From JAXMHB01 sp046346965 (GTDB lineage Bacteria; Pseudomonadota; Gammaproteobacteria; Xanthomonadales; SZUA-5), in assembly GCA_046346965.1 (NCBI GenBank), contig JAXMHB010000020.1, positions 14,706 through 78,705 on the forward strand: 64,000 nt of DNA, read 5' to 3'. The notes beneath the pieces are model-generated. The model saw only the letters and a list, made by a program, of their open reading frames with translations. It ran no database searches and had not been told where the DNA came from. The position numbers and the translations under genes are program-made. Of this stretch, positions 1 through 8,598 are shown piece by piece. Within the stretch, counting starts at the first letter, position 1. Each line of letters starts with the position of its first letter.

Positions 1-526
1 CATAGCTGCCGGCGATGAGGTTGTTGGTGATCGGCGCGCCGCCCAGCATCAGAATGCCGCCCGGCTCGATGCGCAGGCTCTGCGCGTTGCGGGTGCGCAA
101 CACCAGCGGCTGGGCGTCGGTGGTGCCGAGGAAATCGGTGGCCGGGTTGATGCCGGTGTTGCCGCCGGTGTCCCAGCAGACGCCAGCCAGCGCGCTCTTG
201 GCGTCGAAGGGAATCGGCGCGCCGAGCGGCTCGAAGTTGCCGCCGGCTGGCGCCACCTCGGTCAGCAACTCCAGCGCCGGGGCGGTGTCGGGGTCCAGCG
301 GCAGCTCGAGTTCGGCACTGAACTCGCCGTTGCGCACGTCAACGCCATAGACGCTGAGTGGCGCGATATAGGCTTTGCCGCGATGCTGCAGCGTCAGGCG
401 CAGATCGAAGCGGCCATTGGCCGGCTGGCCGTCCGCGTTCAGCTGGCCGCGGTAGGTCCAGGACGCTGCCAGCACCGGTGGCGCGGCACACAGCAACAAG
501 GCAGTGGTCAGCAGGGCTTTCATCAT
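1..526 (-). CDS. Exported protein, N-terminal part (runs off left edge)
   Basis: The minus strand is open from position 526 to the window edge and begins with a clean signal peptide (MMKALLTTALLLCAAPPVLA, then AS). A GGAG Shine-Dalgarno sits just upstream. Spacing fits the second ATG (523) better than the first (526). After an N-terminal beta-rich stretch containing NADGQPANGRFDLRLTL, the protein reads GGNTGINPATDFLGTTDAQP and then a LRTRNAQSLRIEPGG segment. That pattern is familiar from long secreted or surface proteins of Lysobacterales, which often continue into head-like glycine-rich repeats (NNLIAGSY is the last visible stretch). I infer a surface or secreted structural protein. The decisive C-terminal part is outside the window. 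Confidence 0.75.
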   Translation of the reverse strand, partial: MMKALLTTALLLCAAPPVLAASWTYRGQLNADGQPANGRFDLRLTLQHRGKAYIAPLSVYGVDVRNGEFSAELELPLDPDTAPALELLTEVAPAGGNFEPLGAPIPFDAKSALAGVCWDTGGNTGINPATDFLGTTDAQPLVLRTRNAQSLRIEPGGILMLGGAPITNNLIAGSY

Positions 527-590
527 CGACTCCGTGGTAGAGGGGCAAACGGAACTACGGAGCCGCGCGGCGTTTGCGACAGCGCCGCGG

Positions 591-818
591 CACTCGGGAC
601 TCGGGACTCGGGACTCGGGACTCGGGACTCGGGACTCGGGACTCGGGACTCGGGACTCGGGACTCGGGACTCGGGACTCGGGACTCGGGACTCGGCACTC
701 GGCTGACTCGGCACTCGGCACTCGGCACTCGCACGCGGCACTCGGCACTCGGCACTCGGCACTCGGCACTCGGCACTCGGCACTCGGCACTCGGCACTCG
801 GGACTCGGGACTCGGGAA
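591..818. repeat. 7-bp tandem repeat array (GACTCGG / CACTCGG)
   Basis: Roughly thirty head-to-tail 7-mers fill the gap between two divergent genes. One CACTCGG unit is followed by fourteen consecutive GACTCGG units (598-695), then mainly CACTCGG units with a few interruptions (CT at 703-704, and a degenerate unit near 728-737), ending with two GACTCGG units. Because 7 is not a multiple of 3 and the unit has no stop, all six frames stay open, which creates spurious reading frames with heptapeptide repeats. The array lies upstream of the kinase gene at 904 and of the exported protein at 526, so its copy number could affect either promoter. The rest of the 527-903 gap shows no gene. Confidence 0.95.
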
Positions 819-903
819 CAGCGGCTTGCCGACGGCGTACGCCGAACCCGTATCGTGGCTGCACCAGACTTGTACTGAACGTCCCTCAGGTGAGAATTCG
901 CGG

Positions 904-3489
904 ATGCGAGAGTCCTTGCGCCAACGCTGGCCGGAGATCCGCGCGCTGTTGGAGGCCGCAGTGGCCCAGCCGCGCGCCGAGCGCGCGCGCTTTGTGGACA
1001 TCCACGCCGCCGACCCCGCGCTGGCGGCGGCGGTGCACGAGTTGCTGGCCGCGGAGGACCCGGCCACGCTGGCGGAGACACCGGCGGTGGCCTCGGTCGA
1101 CCTCCGGGGTGCCCGTCTGGGTCCGTTTCGCCTGGACTGCCGCATCGGCGCCGGCGGCATGGGCGAGGTCTGGCGCGCCGAGCGGGTCGAGGGCGGCATC
1201 GCGCAGACGGTGGCGATCAAGCTGCTGCACGCCGGGCTCGATCAAGGCGAAGGCGGACGACGCTTCGCGCAGGAACGGCAGATCCTGGCCGAACTGGACC
1301 ATCCCTCGATTGCGCGCCTGATCGACGGCGGACTCAGTCCGGATGGGCGTCTGTGGTACGCGATGGAGCTGGTCGACGGCGACAGCATCACCGCCTATGC
1401 CGAGCGCCATGCGCTGACCGTGCGGGCGCGCGTGCAGCTGCTGGTCGCGGTGGCCGAGGCGGTGGCAGCGGCCCACGCGCGCGGCGTGATTCATCGCGAT
1501 CTGAAGCCGTCGAACCTGTTGATCGATGGCCGCGGACGTCCGCGCCTGCTGGACTTCGGCATCGCCAAGCGGCTGGAGCCGTCGGCGCAGAGCACCGCGA
1601 CCGCGTGGCAGGCGTTCACCCCCACGCATGCGGCGCCCGAGCAGATTGCCGGCGAGACCATCGAGCGCGCCACCGATGTCTGGGCGCTGGGGGTGGTCGC
1701 CTACGAGCTTTTGACCGGACGACTGCCCTTTGATCGCGCGCAGACGCCGTTGGCGGCGCTGAGTGATCGCGTGCGCAGCGAGGCCGCGACCGCGCCGAGT
1801 CGGCATCCGTCGGCGCAGCGTACTGGCGAGCGCATCGACGCCGGGCTGGACCGCATCGTATTGCAGTGCCTGAATCCGCGACCGGCCGATCGCTACCTCG
1901 ACGCCGTCGCGCTGGCGGCCGATCTGCAGCGCTGGCTGGACGGTCTGCCGGTGCAGGCGCGCGGTCTCAGTCTGCGTTATCGGCTCGGGCGACGGCTGCG
2001 GCGGCTGCGCCGGTGGGTGCTGCCGGCGCTGCTCCTGCTGCTGGCGCTGCTGTGGCTGGCGGCGAGACCCGCACCAGCGCCCGCGCCGGCCGGCGCGGTG
2101 ATCGACGATCCGGCGCAGCTGCCGGCGGCGGATCAGGCGCGCTGGGCGGCAATCCAGTCGCTGCAAACGCCGGGCACCGACGCCGCCTACGCACAGACGC
2201 GCGCGGCGCTGGCGGCGCTGATCGACGCGCAGCCCGACTTCCTGCCGGCCTATCTGGAACTGGCCGATGTGATTGCCCGCCTCAGTCTGATCAATGCCAT
2301 CGATCGCGCGGAGGCGCTGCGCGAGGTGCGGCGTTTGAGTGGTCTGGCGATGGCGCGGCATGCCGAGGCTTTCGAGTCGCGCGCACTGCTGGCGCGCTTG
2401 GGCTATCTGGAGGCCGAGTACGAGTTCAATCCCTCGAAGATGCTGGCAGCGCTGCGCAGCCATGAAGCGCTGCTGCGCGAGCGCCCGCAGCAATTGGGCC
2501 TGTGGCAGATCGCGATGCAGGCGGCCGGTTCATTGGGCATGCCGGAGCGGGTGCTGGAACTGGCGCGCGGCGCCGACGCCGTGCGCGCCGATGGCCGTAC
2601 GGCGGTGATCGAGCTGCGCGCACTGGCGGATCTGGGCCGGCTGGACGAGGCCGCCGCGGCGCAGCGGCGCGCGATCGCCCTGCTGCCCGGGCGCAGCGAC
2701 GCCTATGCCTATTTGTATGCCGCCCATGCGCGCCTCGGCCACTGGCGCGAGGCGCTCGCGCAGATCGCGCTGTGCGAGGCGAATGGCGCTGATCGCTGCG
2801 AACGTCTGCGCGGCAATCTGCGGCTGCTGTTGCGTGCCGATGGGCCACCGCCGGCCAGCGCCCCTGCCGAAGGCTCACTGGACGCCGCGCTCGCCGCTGG
2901 CGGCTTTCGCGCCGGGCTGGACTGGGTCGAGGCTGCGCAGCGCCAGGGGCGCGATCTGTGGGCGCAGTCCTGGGGCACACTGGCGACGCAGGCGCTGGCG
3001 GAGGGCGATCACGCCGGCCTGCTCGCGGTGTTGCAGCGGCAGGTGCCGGGGATCGTCGACGGCGACCCACCCGGCCCGCATGTCAGCTGGCTGGCACTGA
3101 TGGTGGGCTATGCGCATCAGGGGCTGGGCGAGACCGAGCGCGCGCGTGGCGATTTCGAACGCGCGCTGGCGGCGGCGGAGCAGCTGCCGGAAGCCACGCG
3201 CGCACAGTCGCCGCAGCTGCCGGATGTGCTGGCGCTGGCCTGGCTGGGGCGCATCGACGAGGCGCTGGCGCGACTGCGGCGCTATCTGGACCTGGGTTGG
3301 TCCTCGGAACGCGTGCTGATGGAAACGCCTTGTCGCTACGCCTGCCTCAACGGCCGCGTGCGCCCCGATCCGCTGCTGGCACCGCTGCTGAATCTGCCCG
3401 CCTTCCAGCAAGCGATGGCCGAGGTGCGGGCGCGCAATGCCGCAGCGCTGGCGGCCTTGCGCCGCGAAGGCCTGCTGCCACCCGGCTGA
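904..3489 (+). CDS. Membrane-anchored Ser/Thr protein kinase with TPR-like C-terminal half
   Basis: An 861-residue protein. The start at 904 follows an AGGTGAG ribosome site; reading upstream of it enters the 7-bp repeat array, which is not coding. A Hanks-type kinase domain spans about residues 77-350: glycine loop RIGAGGMGEVW (near 80), VAIKLL lysine near 106, catalytic HRDLKPSN near 197 and DFG near 217. A single hydrophobic helix follows (about 370-387, LPALLLLLALLWLAA). The remaining about 470 residues are Ala/Leu-rich helical repeats that look like TPRs and probably sit in the periplasm. All kinase catalytic residues appear intact. Family kinases of this architecture phosphorylate cytoplasmic regulators; the target is unknown. 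The neighbour downstream is convergent, so it is likely monocistronic. Confidence 0.92.
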   Translation: MRESLRQRWPEIRALLEAAVAQPRAERARFVDIHAADPALAAAVHELLAAEDPATLAETPAVASVDLRGARLGPFRLDCRIGAGGMGEVWRAERVEGGIAQTVAIKLLHAGLDQGEGGRRFAQERQILAELDHPSIARLIDGGLSPDGRLWYAMELVDGDSITAYAERHALTVRARVQLLVAVAEAVAAAHARGVIHRDLKPSNLLIDGRGRPRLLDFGIAKRLEPSAQSTATAWQAFTPTHAAPEQIAGETIERATDVWALGVVAYELLTGRLPFDRAQTPLAALSDRVRSEAATAPSRHPSAQRTGERIDAGLDRIVLQCLNPRPADRYLDAVALAADLQRWLDGLPVQARGLSLRYRLGRRLRRLRRWVLPALLLLLALLWLAARPAPAPAPAGAVIDDPAQLPAADQARWAAIQSLQTPGTDAAYAQTRAALAALIDAQPDFLPAYLELADVIARLSLINAIDRAEALREVRRLSGLAMARHAEAFESRALLARLGYLEAEYEFNPSKMLAALRSHEALLRERPQQLGLWQIAMQAAGSLGMPERVLELARGADAVRADGRTAVIELRALADLGRLDEAAAAQRRAIALLPGRSDAYAYLYAAHARLGHWREALAQIALCEANGADRCERLRGNLRLLLRADGPPPASAPAEGSLDAALAAGGFRAGLDWVEAAQRQGRDLWAQSWGTLATQALAEGDHAGLLAVLQRQVPGIVDGDPPGPHVSWLALMVGYAHQGLGETERARGDFERALAAAEQLPEATRAQSPQLPDVLALAWLGRIDEALARLRRYLDLGWSSERVLMETPCRYACLNGRVRPDPLLAPLLNLPAFQQAMAEVRARNAAALAALRREGLLPPG

Positions 3490-3495
3490 CGCCGG

Positions 3496-5922
3496 TCACG
3501 CATGCCGCAACGCCACCGCCGGGGCGGTGCGGGCGGCCTGGCGTGCCGGGCCAATGGCGGTGAGCAGCGCCAGCAGCAGCATCGCCAGGATCGCGCCAAC
3601 CAGGGCCGAGAGATCCCAGGGATCGACGCCGACGAACAGGCTGGACACCAGTCGCAGCGCCAGCAGCGCCGGGACGATGGCGAGCGTCAATCCGATCAGC
3701 ACCAGTTTGAGGCCGCGCCAGCAGACCTCGCGCGCGATCTGCGTCGGCGCCGCGCCGAGCGCCTGGCGCACGCCGATCTCGCGCCAGCGCGCATGCACGA
3801 ACTGCAGCAGCAATCCATACAACCCGAGGCCCACCAGCAGCAGGCCAAGCGCGCCGAGCCCGTTGATCACCACGCTGGCGATGCGCTGCGGCAGCAACGC
3901 GATGGCGGCTTGATCGGCCAGCCGGAACACCTGCGGCGGCGGCAGGTTGGCGTCCACCTGCTGCAGCAAGCGATGCACCGCGCTGGCCGCGGCCGCCGGC
4001 GTCAGCTCGGTGCGCAGCAGCAGATTCAGGCCTACCCGCGGCCACTGGCTCAAGGGCAACAGCAGATAGCCGCGCTGCGCTTCGCCGATTGCGCTGACGT
4101 GGCTGTCCTCGATCACGCCGACCACCTGCAGCGAGCGTCGGTTGTCGCCGTCGCCGTAGACGAAGCTGCGGCCGATCGGATCGGCGCTGCCGAAGATCTG
4201 CGTGGCCAGATGCCGGTTGATGATCACCACCGCCGGCGTATCGCTGCGATCGCCGTCGCTGAAATCGCGTCCGCGCAGGGCGATCCCGAGGGTGGCGGCG
4301 AAGCCCGGCGTCACCACATTGGCGTCCGGATACAGCCCCTCGGGCGGCAAGCCCTCGCCCTCGACGCTGCCCAGGCTCATCGAAGACAGCGTCAGCGGCA
4401 CCACCGCCGCCAGCGCCGCCTGCTCCACGCCCGGCAACTGACGCGCGGCATCCAGCAGCGTGGCCGCCACCGGCAGTGCGCGCGTGCTGTCGTAGCCACT
4501 GGTGCCTAGATCGAAATCGAAGGTCAGCACGCGCTCGACCTCGATGCCAGGATTGCTGATCTGATCAGCCTGGGTGGCGCGCAGCACGCCAGCGCCGGCC
4601 ACCACCAGCACCAGCGTGGTTGCCACCTGCAGCACCGACAGCAGCTGCTGCGCGCGCTGCGAGCGAAAGCGCTGCAGCTCGCCAGCCAGCCGGCTGCGCG
4701 CGGCGCGCCAGGCCGGCAGCAGCCCGCAGGCCAGCGCGGTCAGCAGCGTCAGCAGCGCGCCGAAAGCGAGCACGCGCGCGTCCGGCGTGATGTCGAAATG
4801 CAACGGCAGCGGAATCGGCAGCGGCACCGCCAGCAGCAGGCGCAGTCCCAGCCACGACAGCAGCACACCGAGCACGGTGGCCAGCAGCGCCAGGATCAGC
4901 GTCTCCGACAGCAGCAGCGACAGCAACTGCGGACGCGAGGCGCCCAGCGACAAATGCACCGCCAGCTCGCTGCGGCGTTCCTCGGCGCGCGCCAGCGCCA
5001 GCCCGGCGACGTTGATGCAGGCCACCAGCAGCAGCGTGCTGACCAGCGTGGCGAGCACGCCGACGAAGATCAGCAGGCCACGCATGGCATCGCGCGGCAG
5101 CGGACGCAGCGGGCTGGCGCTCAGCGTCAGGTCGGCGCGCACACTGTCGTCCTGCTCGGCGCGCTGGCTCACCAGGCGCTCGCCAATGGTGGCCAGCTCC
5201 GCCTGCACCTGCGCCAGCGTGTAGCCCTCGGCGATGCGCGCGCCGGTCAGCAACCAGCTGCCGAGCCGGTTGTCGATCAGGCCCGCATCTCCGGGCCGCA
5301 GCAGCGCCACTTGCGTGACCGGCAGATAGAAATCCGGGCTGATGCCGGCGATGTGGCCGCGAAACTCGGGCGCGGCGATGCCGACGATCACGAAGCCGCT
5401 GCCGTTGATCGTGATCGGACGCCCGATCACCGCCGGATCGGCGCCGTACAAGCGCTGCCAGCTGCTGTAGCTCAGCACCGCGGCCGGTGCGTCCGAGCCC
5501 GGCCGCATATCGGCGGCGTCGAGCAGACGGCCGGCGTGGGCGCGCACCTGCAGCGCCCCGAAATAGTCGGCGCTGACCAGCAGGCCGAAGCTGTTGCTGG
5601 CTGTGGCGGCGCCCTCCGGCCGCACCGCCAGCGGGCTGAAGGCATAGGCGTACACCGCGCTCAGCGACTGCGCCTGCGCCTCCAGGTCCTGGAAATCGGG
5701 ATAGGACAGCGTGCCAAAGCCGGCGCTGACGCGCCCGACTTCGAGCAGCCCCGCGGGTGCGCCGATGCCGGGCAGCGGTCGCAGCAGACTGACGTTGACG
5801 ACGGTGAACAGGGCGGTCAGCGCGCCGATGGCGAGCGCCAGCGGCAGCACCGCCAGCACGCCGAGCACGGGCCGCCGGGTCCACAGTCGCAGGGCTTTGG
5901 CGAGATGGGAGAAGAGCTGCAT
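3496..5922 (-). CDS. Orphan ADOP/MacB-like ABC transporter permease
   Basis: An 808-residue membrane protein. The start at 5922 (MQLFSHLAKALRLWTRRPVL) is chosen because residues upstream of it are low-complexity and lack a membrane start; GGTGA lies upstream. It has the layout of large FtsX-type permeases: TM helix at about 20-45, a long extracytoplasmic MacB-like periplasmic core domain, three TM helices at about 270-400, then a second core and a final three-helix FtsX unit ending PAVALRHA. No ATPase or adaptor gene is adjacent, unlike the related permeases at 54492-61690. Such orphan duplicated permeases are common in this lineage and probably export peptides or lipids or act mechanically on the envelope. 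Substrate unknown. Confidence 0.88.
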   Translation of the reverse strand: MQLFSHLAKALRLWTRRPVLGVLAVLPLALAIGALTALFTVVNVSLLRPLPGIGAPAGLLEVGRVSAGFGTLSYPDFQDLEAQAQSLSAVYAYAFSPLAVRPEGAATASNSFGLLVSADYFGALQVRAHAGRLLDAADMRPGSDAPAAVLSYSSWQRLYGADPAVIGRPITINGSGFVIVGIAAPEFRGHIAGISPDFYLPVTQVALLRPGDAGLIDNRLGSWLLTGARIAEGYTLAQVQAELATIGERLVSQRAEQDDSVRADLTLSASPLRPLPRDAMRGLLIFVGVLATLVSTLLLVACINVAGLALARAEERRSELAVHLSLGASRPQLLSLLLSETLILALLATVLGVLLSWLGLRLLLAVPLPIPLPLHFDITPDARVLAFGALLTLLTALACGLLPAWRAARSRLAGELQRFRSQRAQQLLSVLQVATTLVLVVAGAGVLRATQADQISNPGIEVERVLTFDFDLGTSGYDSTRALPVAATLLDAARQLPGVEQAALAAVVPLTLSSMSLGSVEGEGLPPEGLYPDANVVTPGFAATLGIALRGRDFSDGDRSDTPAVVIINRHLATQIFGSADPIGRSFVYGDGDNRRSLQVVGVIEDSHVSAIGEAQRGYLLLPLSQWPRVGLNLLLRTELTPAAAASAVHRLLQQVDANLPPPQVFRLADQAAIALLPQRIASVVINGLGALGLLLVGLGLYGLLLQFVHARWREIGVRQALGAAPTQIAREVCWRGLKLVLIGLTLAIVPALLALRLVSSLFVGVDPWDLSALVGAILAMLLLALLTAIGPARQAARTAPAVALRHA

Positions 5923-6087
5923 GGCGATCACCGGAGCCGAAGTCGCACGCCGTCTAGCATGCAACGTGCCAGCGAGTCGCGACGCGGCGCAGCGGCGGAC
6001 GCGGCCCATCGATGCGCGGCGGCTGGCGCGCGGGCTGTCCGAATGCGCACAAGGCGCCACGCCAGCGAACGCAGTTCGCTGTGCGTC

Positions 6088-7110
6088 TCAGGCCTTGGGT
6101 GGCGCCACCGACTCGCGCAGGATGATGCGGGCCGGGTGCAGACTGGCGCGCGCCACCGCCTCGCCCGCGCGCAGTTGGTCGATCAGCATCTGCGTGGCGG
6201 TGCGCGCCATCTCGCGGATCGGCTGCTGGATGGTGGTCAGCGAGGGCCAGATCTGGCGCGCGATCGGCGCGTCGTCGAAACCGACCACCGACACGTCCTC
6301 GGGCACGCGCACGCCAAGCGCGTGAGCGGCCTTGACCACGCCGCCTGCCATGTCGTCGTTGGCGGCGAAAATCGCCGTCGGTGGCGCCGCCATCTGCAGC
6401 AGCTGCAGGCCGGCGCGCTGGCCGGCGTCGAACAGATTGTCGCCCGCCACCACCAGCGACTCATCGACATCGATGCCGTGGTCGTGCATCGCCTTGCGAT
6501 AGCCCTGGTAGCGCAGGCCGACGGCGCGATGGTCCGGATGGCCGGTGATGAAGGCAATGCGCCGGTGGCCCTGCTCGATCAGCCGGCTGGCGAGCTCGTA
6601 GCTGGCTTCGAGGTCGTTGGTCTCGACGAAGGGATGCGCTTCCTTGTGCACAGTCGGCGCGATGCGCACCAGCGGGATGCCAGCCTGTTGCAGCAACTCG
6701 ATGGCTTCGAGGTGATCGGAGATCGGCGGCGACAACAGCACGCCGTCGATGCGCTTGTCGTGGATCAGCTCGCTCACCTCGTTGAGCAGACCGCCGGCAT
6801 GCACATCGCCGGGACGGATCACCAACTCGTAGCCCAGCGGCCGGCAGCTCTCCAGCACGCCTTCCTGGATGTCGATGACGTAGTGCGCGCCGGGGTGGCC
6901 GTAGATCAGGCCCAGCATGTAGGAGCGATTGCCGGCCAGACTGCGCGCCGACATCCGCGGCCGGTAGTTGAGCTTGGCAATCGCCGCCTCGACGCGTTCG
7001 CGCGTTTCCGGGCGCACATTGGGTTCACGATTGACCACCCGCGATACGGTCTTGATCGACACTCCGGCTTCGGCGGCGACATCGTCAATGATCGCGTGGC
7101 TCATCGGCAT
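6088..7110 (-). CDS. LacI-family transcriptional regulator of the glucoside locus
   Basis: A 340-residue LacI/GalR protein. The N-terminus carries the helix-turn-helix (IDDVAAEAGVSIKTVSRVVN, about residues 8-27) and hinge (NYRPRMSARSLAGNRS), followed by a periplasmic-binding-protein-like sensor domain with typical landmarks (GVLLSPPISDH, AIFAANDDMAGGVV, VSVVGFDD). It is the last gene of a minus-strand run: receptor, GH1 glucosidase, transporter, regulator. Three near-palindromic LacI-type operators lie upstream of the receptor (12637-12717) and are its likely targets, making the locus autoregulated. The inducer is inferred to be a beta-glucoside or its breakdown product. A second ATG two codons in (7104) is an equally possible start. 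Confidence 0.93.
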   Translation of the reverse strand: MPMSHAIIDDVAAEAGVSIKTVSRVVNREPNVRPETRERVEAAIAKLNYRPRMSARSLAGNRSYMLGLIYGHPGAHYVIDIQEGVLESCRPLGYELVIRPGDVHAGGLLNEVSELIHDKRIDGVLLSPPISDHLEAIELLQQAGIPLVRIAPTVHKEAHPFVETNDLEASYELASRLIEQGHRRIAFITGHPDHRAVGLRYQGYRKAMHDHGIDVDESLVVAGDNLFDAGQRAGLQLLQMAAPPTAIFAANDDMAGGVVKAAHALGVRVPEDVSVVGFDDAPIARQIWPSLTTIQQPIREMARTATQMLIDQLRAGEAVARASLHPARIILRESVAPPKA

Positions 7111-7158
7111 CCTGTTGATGTCCCCGGTTGGCAGTGGTGGTCGCGGTCGATGCAGGCC

Positions 7159-8541
7159 TCAGCTCGCAGTTCCGGCACGGCGTTCGGCAATCAGCCGCAC
7201 GATCTCGGCGTGGCGCTGGCTGCCCAAACGGTAGTACAGCATGACGGCGCACGAAGCCAGCATGCCACAGGCCGGAATGATGGTAATCAGGTGCAACAGT
7301 CCGCGCAGCGTCTCCGGACTCTGCGCCTGATTGGGCACATAGCCGATCCAGTGCAGGTAGACGCCGACGAAGGCCGAGGACACGCCGAGCGCGGTTTTCT
7401 GGATCAGCGTCACCAGACCAAACACGAAGCCCTCGGCGCGGATGCCGGTCTGCCACTCGCCGTACTCCACGGTGTCGGGCACGATCGACCAGAAGTTCAC
7501 GGCGATCGAGGCCGAGCCCAGCGCGGACAGTCCGATCAGCAGCGTCAGCGTGGTGGTATCGGGCTGCGGTTGTGCCAGCAGTACCAGCACCGCGAGCGTG
7601 GAGATGGTCAGCCCGAGGATCCACGCCCAGCGCTTGCCGATGCGCCGACTGAGCCAGGTCCACGGCAGGATGGCGAGCATCTGCACGAAAGGAATCATGC
7701 TGACCAGATTGCCAGTGACCTCGGCGTCGCGGCCGAGCACGTACTGCACGTAGTAAGCCAGGCTCGCGCCGGTGACGGTGCTGGCAAAGCCGAACAGCGC
7801 AATCGCCGCCGAGGCCTGCAGAAAGGGCACGTTGCGCAGGATCATGCGCAGCATCGGCAGCAAGGGCACGGCGGCGCTGCGGTGGGCATCGGCCTCGACG
7901 CGTTCCTCGGTGCCGGCGAAGCAGCCGTACAGCACCAGGGTGGCCAGCGTGGACAGCAGCGCGGCCGACAGGAAGTAGGCCGATTCCGGGTGATCGACGC
8001 CGAACCAGGCCACCAGCCGCGGCGTGAAGTAACCCACCACCGCCGAGCCGCTGAACGCAAACAGCATGCGCACGCCGGCCAGCCAGTTGCGCTCCATCGA
8101 GTCGCGCGTCATCGAGGCCATCATCGCGCCGTAGGGGATGTTCACGGCGGCGTACACGGTGCGGAACAGCAGCTGGGTCGCCAGCGCGTAGACCACCAGC
8201 GCGGTATCGGCGAAGGGCACCGGCAGAAACACCAGCGAGAAACTCGCCGCCAGCGGAATGCTGCCGTAGAGCATGTAGGGCCGATAGCGCCCGTGGCGCG
8301 AGCGCGTGCGGCTGGCGAGGATGCCGACATAAGGGTCGACGAGGCCATCCCAGATCAGGCAGACCATCACGATCACGCCGGCGGTATCGCTCGGCAGGCC
8401 GAGCACATCGGTGTAGTACTTGAGCAGGAAGACCTGCAGCGGCAACCAATAGAAATTGAAGGCGAAATCGCCCAGGCCGTAGCCCAGATAGTGCTTCAGC
8501 GACAGCCGTGGCGCGCTGTCTGCAGGTGCGGCGGAGTTCAT
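7159..8541 (-). CDS. GPH-family sugar:cation symporter (MFS)
   Basis: A 460-residue inner-membrane carrier with about 12 hydrophobic helices. The N-terminus (LKHYLGYGLGDFAFNFYW) and the loop DGLVDPYVGILASRTRSRHG match the glycoside-pentoside-hexuronide:cation symporter family (MelB-like), where the D-P-x-x-G segment between helices 2 and 3 is conserved. It lies between the GH1 glucosidase and the LacI regulator in the same orientation, so it probably imports the glucoside or oligosaccharide that the TonB receptor brings into the periplasm. Substrate is inferred from context only. Confidence 0.9.
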   Translation of the reverse strand: MNSAAPADSAPRLSLKHYLGYGLGDFAFNFYWLPLQVFLLKYYTDVLGLPSDTAGVIVMVCLIWDGLVDPYVGILASRTRSRHGRYRPYMLYGSIPLAASFSLVFLPVPFADTALVVYALATQLLFRTVYAAVNIPYGAMMASMTRDSMERNWLAGVRMLFAFSGSAVVGYFTPRLVAWFGVDHPESAYFLSAALLSTLATLVLYGCFAGTEERVEADAHRSAAVPLLPMLRMILRNVPFLQASAAIALFGFASTVTGASLAYYVQYVLGRDAEVTGNLVSMIPFVQMLAILPWTWLSRRIGKRWAWILGLTISTLAVLVLLAQPQPDTTTLTLLIGLSALGSASIAVNFWSIVPDTVEYGEWQTGIRAEGFVFGLVTLIQKTALGVSSAFVGVYLHWIGYVPNQAQSPETLRGLLHLITIIPACGMLASCAVMLYYRLGSQRHAEIVRLIAERRAGTAS

Positions 8542-8598
8542 GGGCGGCGCTCGCGGACTCGGGTGGCGGGATGATGGCTGCGCTGGCGGTGGATCACA

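Noticed and set aside
591..818. CRISPR array
   Set aside because: Units are 7 bp with no spacers and no cas genes nearby; it is a plain tandem repeat.
555..864. Frames encoding repeated SRVPSPE or GTRDSGL heptapeptides
   Set aside because: They are simple translations of the 7-bp array in every frame, with no ribosome site; not a repeat protein gene.
4798..8574. A plus-strand open frame of about 1258 codons
   Set aside because: Antisense to the permease, LacI and transporter genes, low-complexity Gln/Arg-rich translation, no ribosome site or signal.
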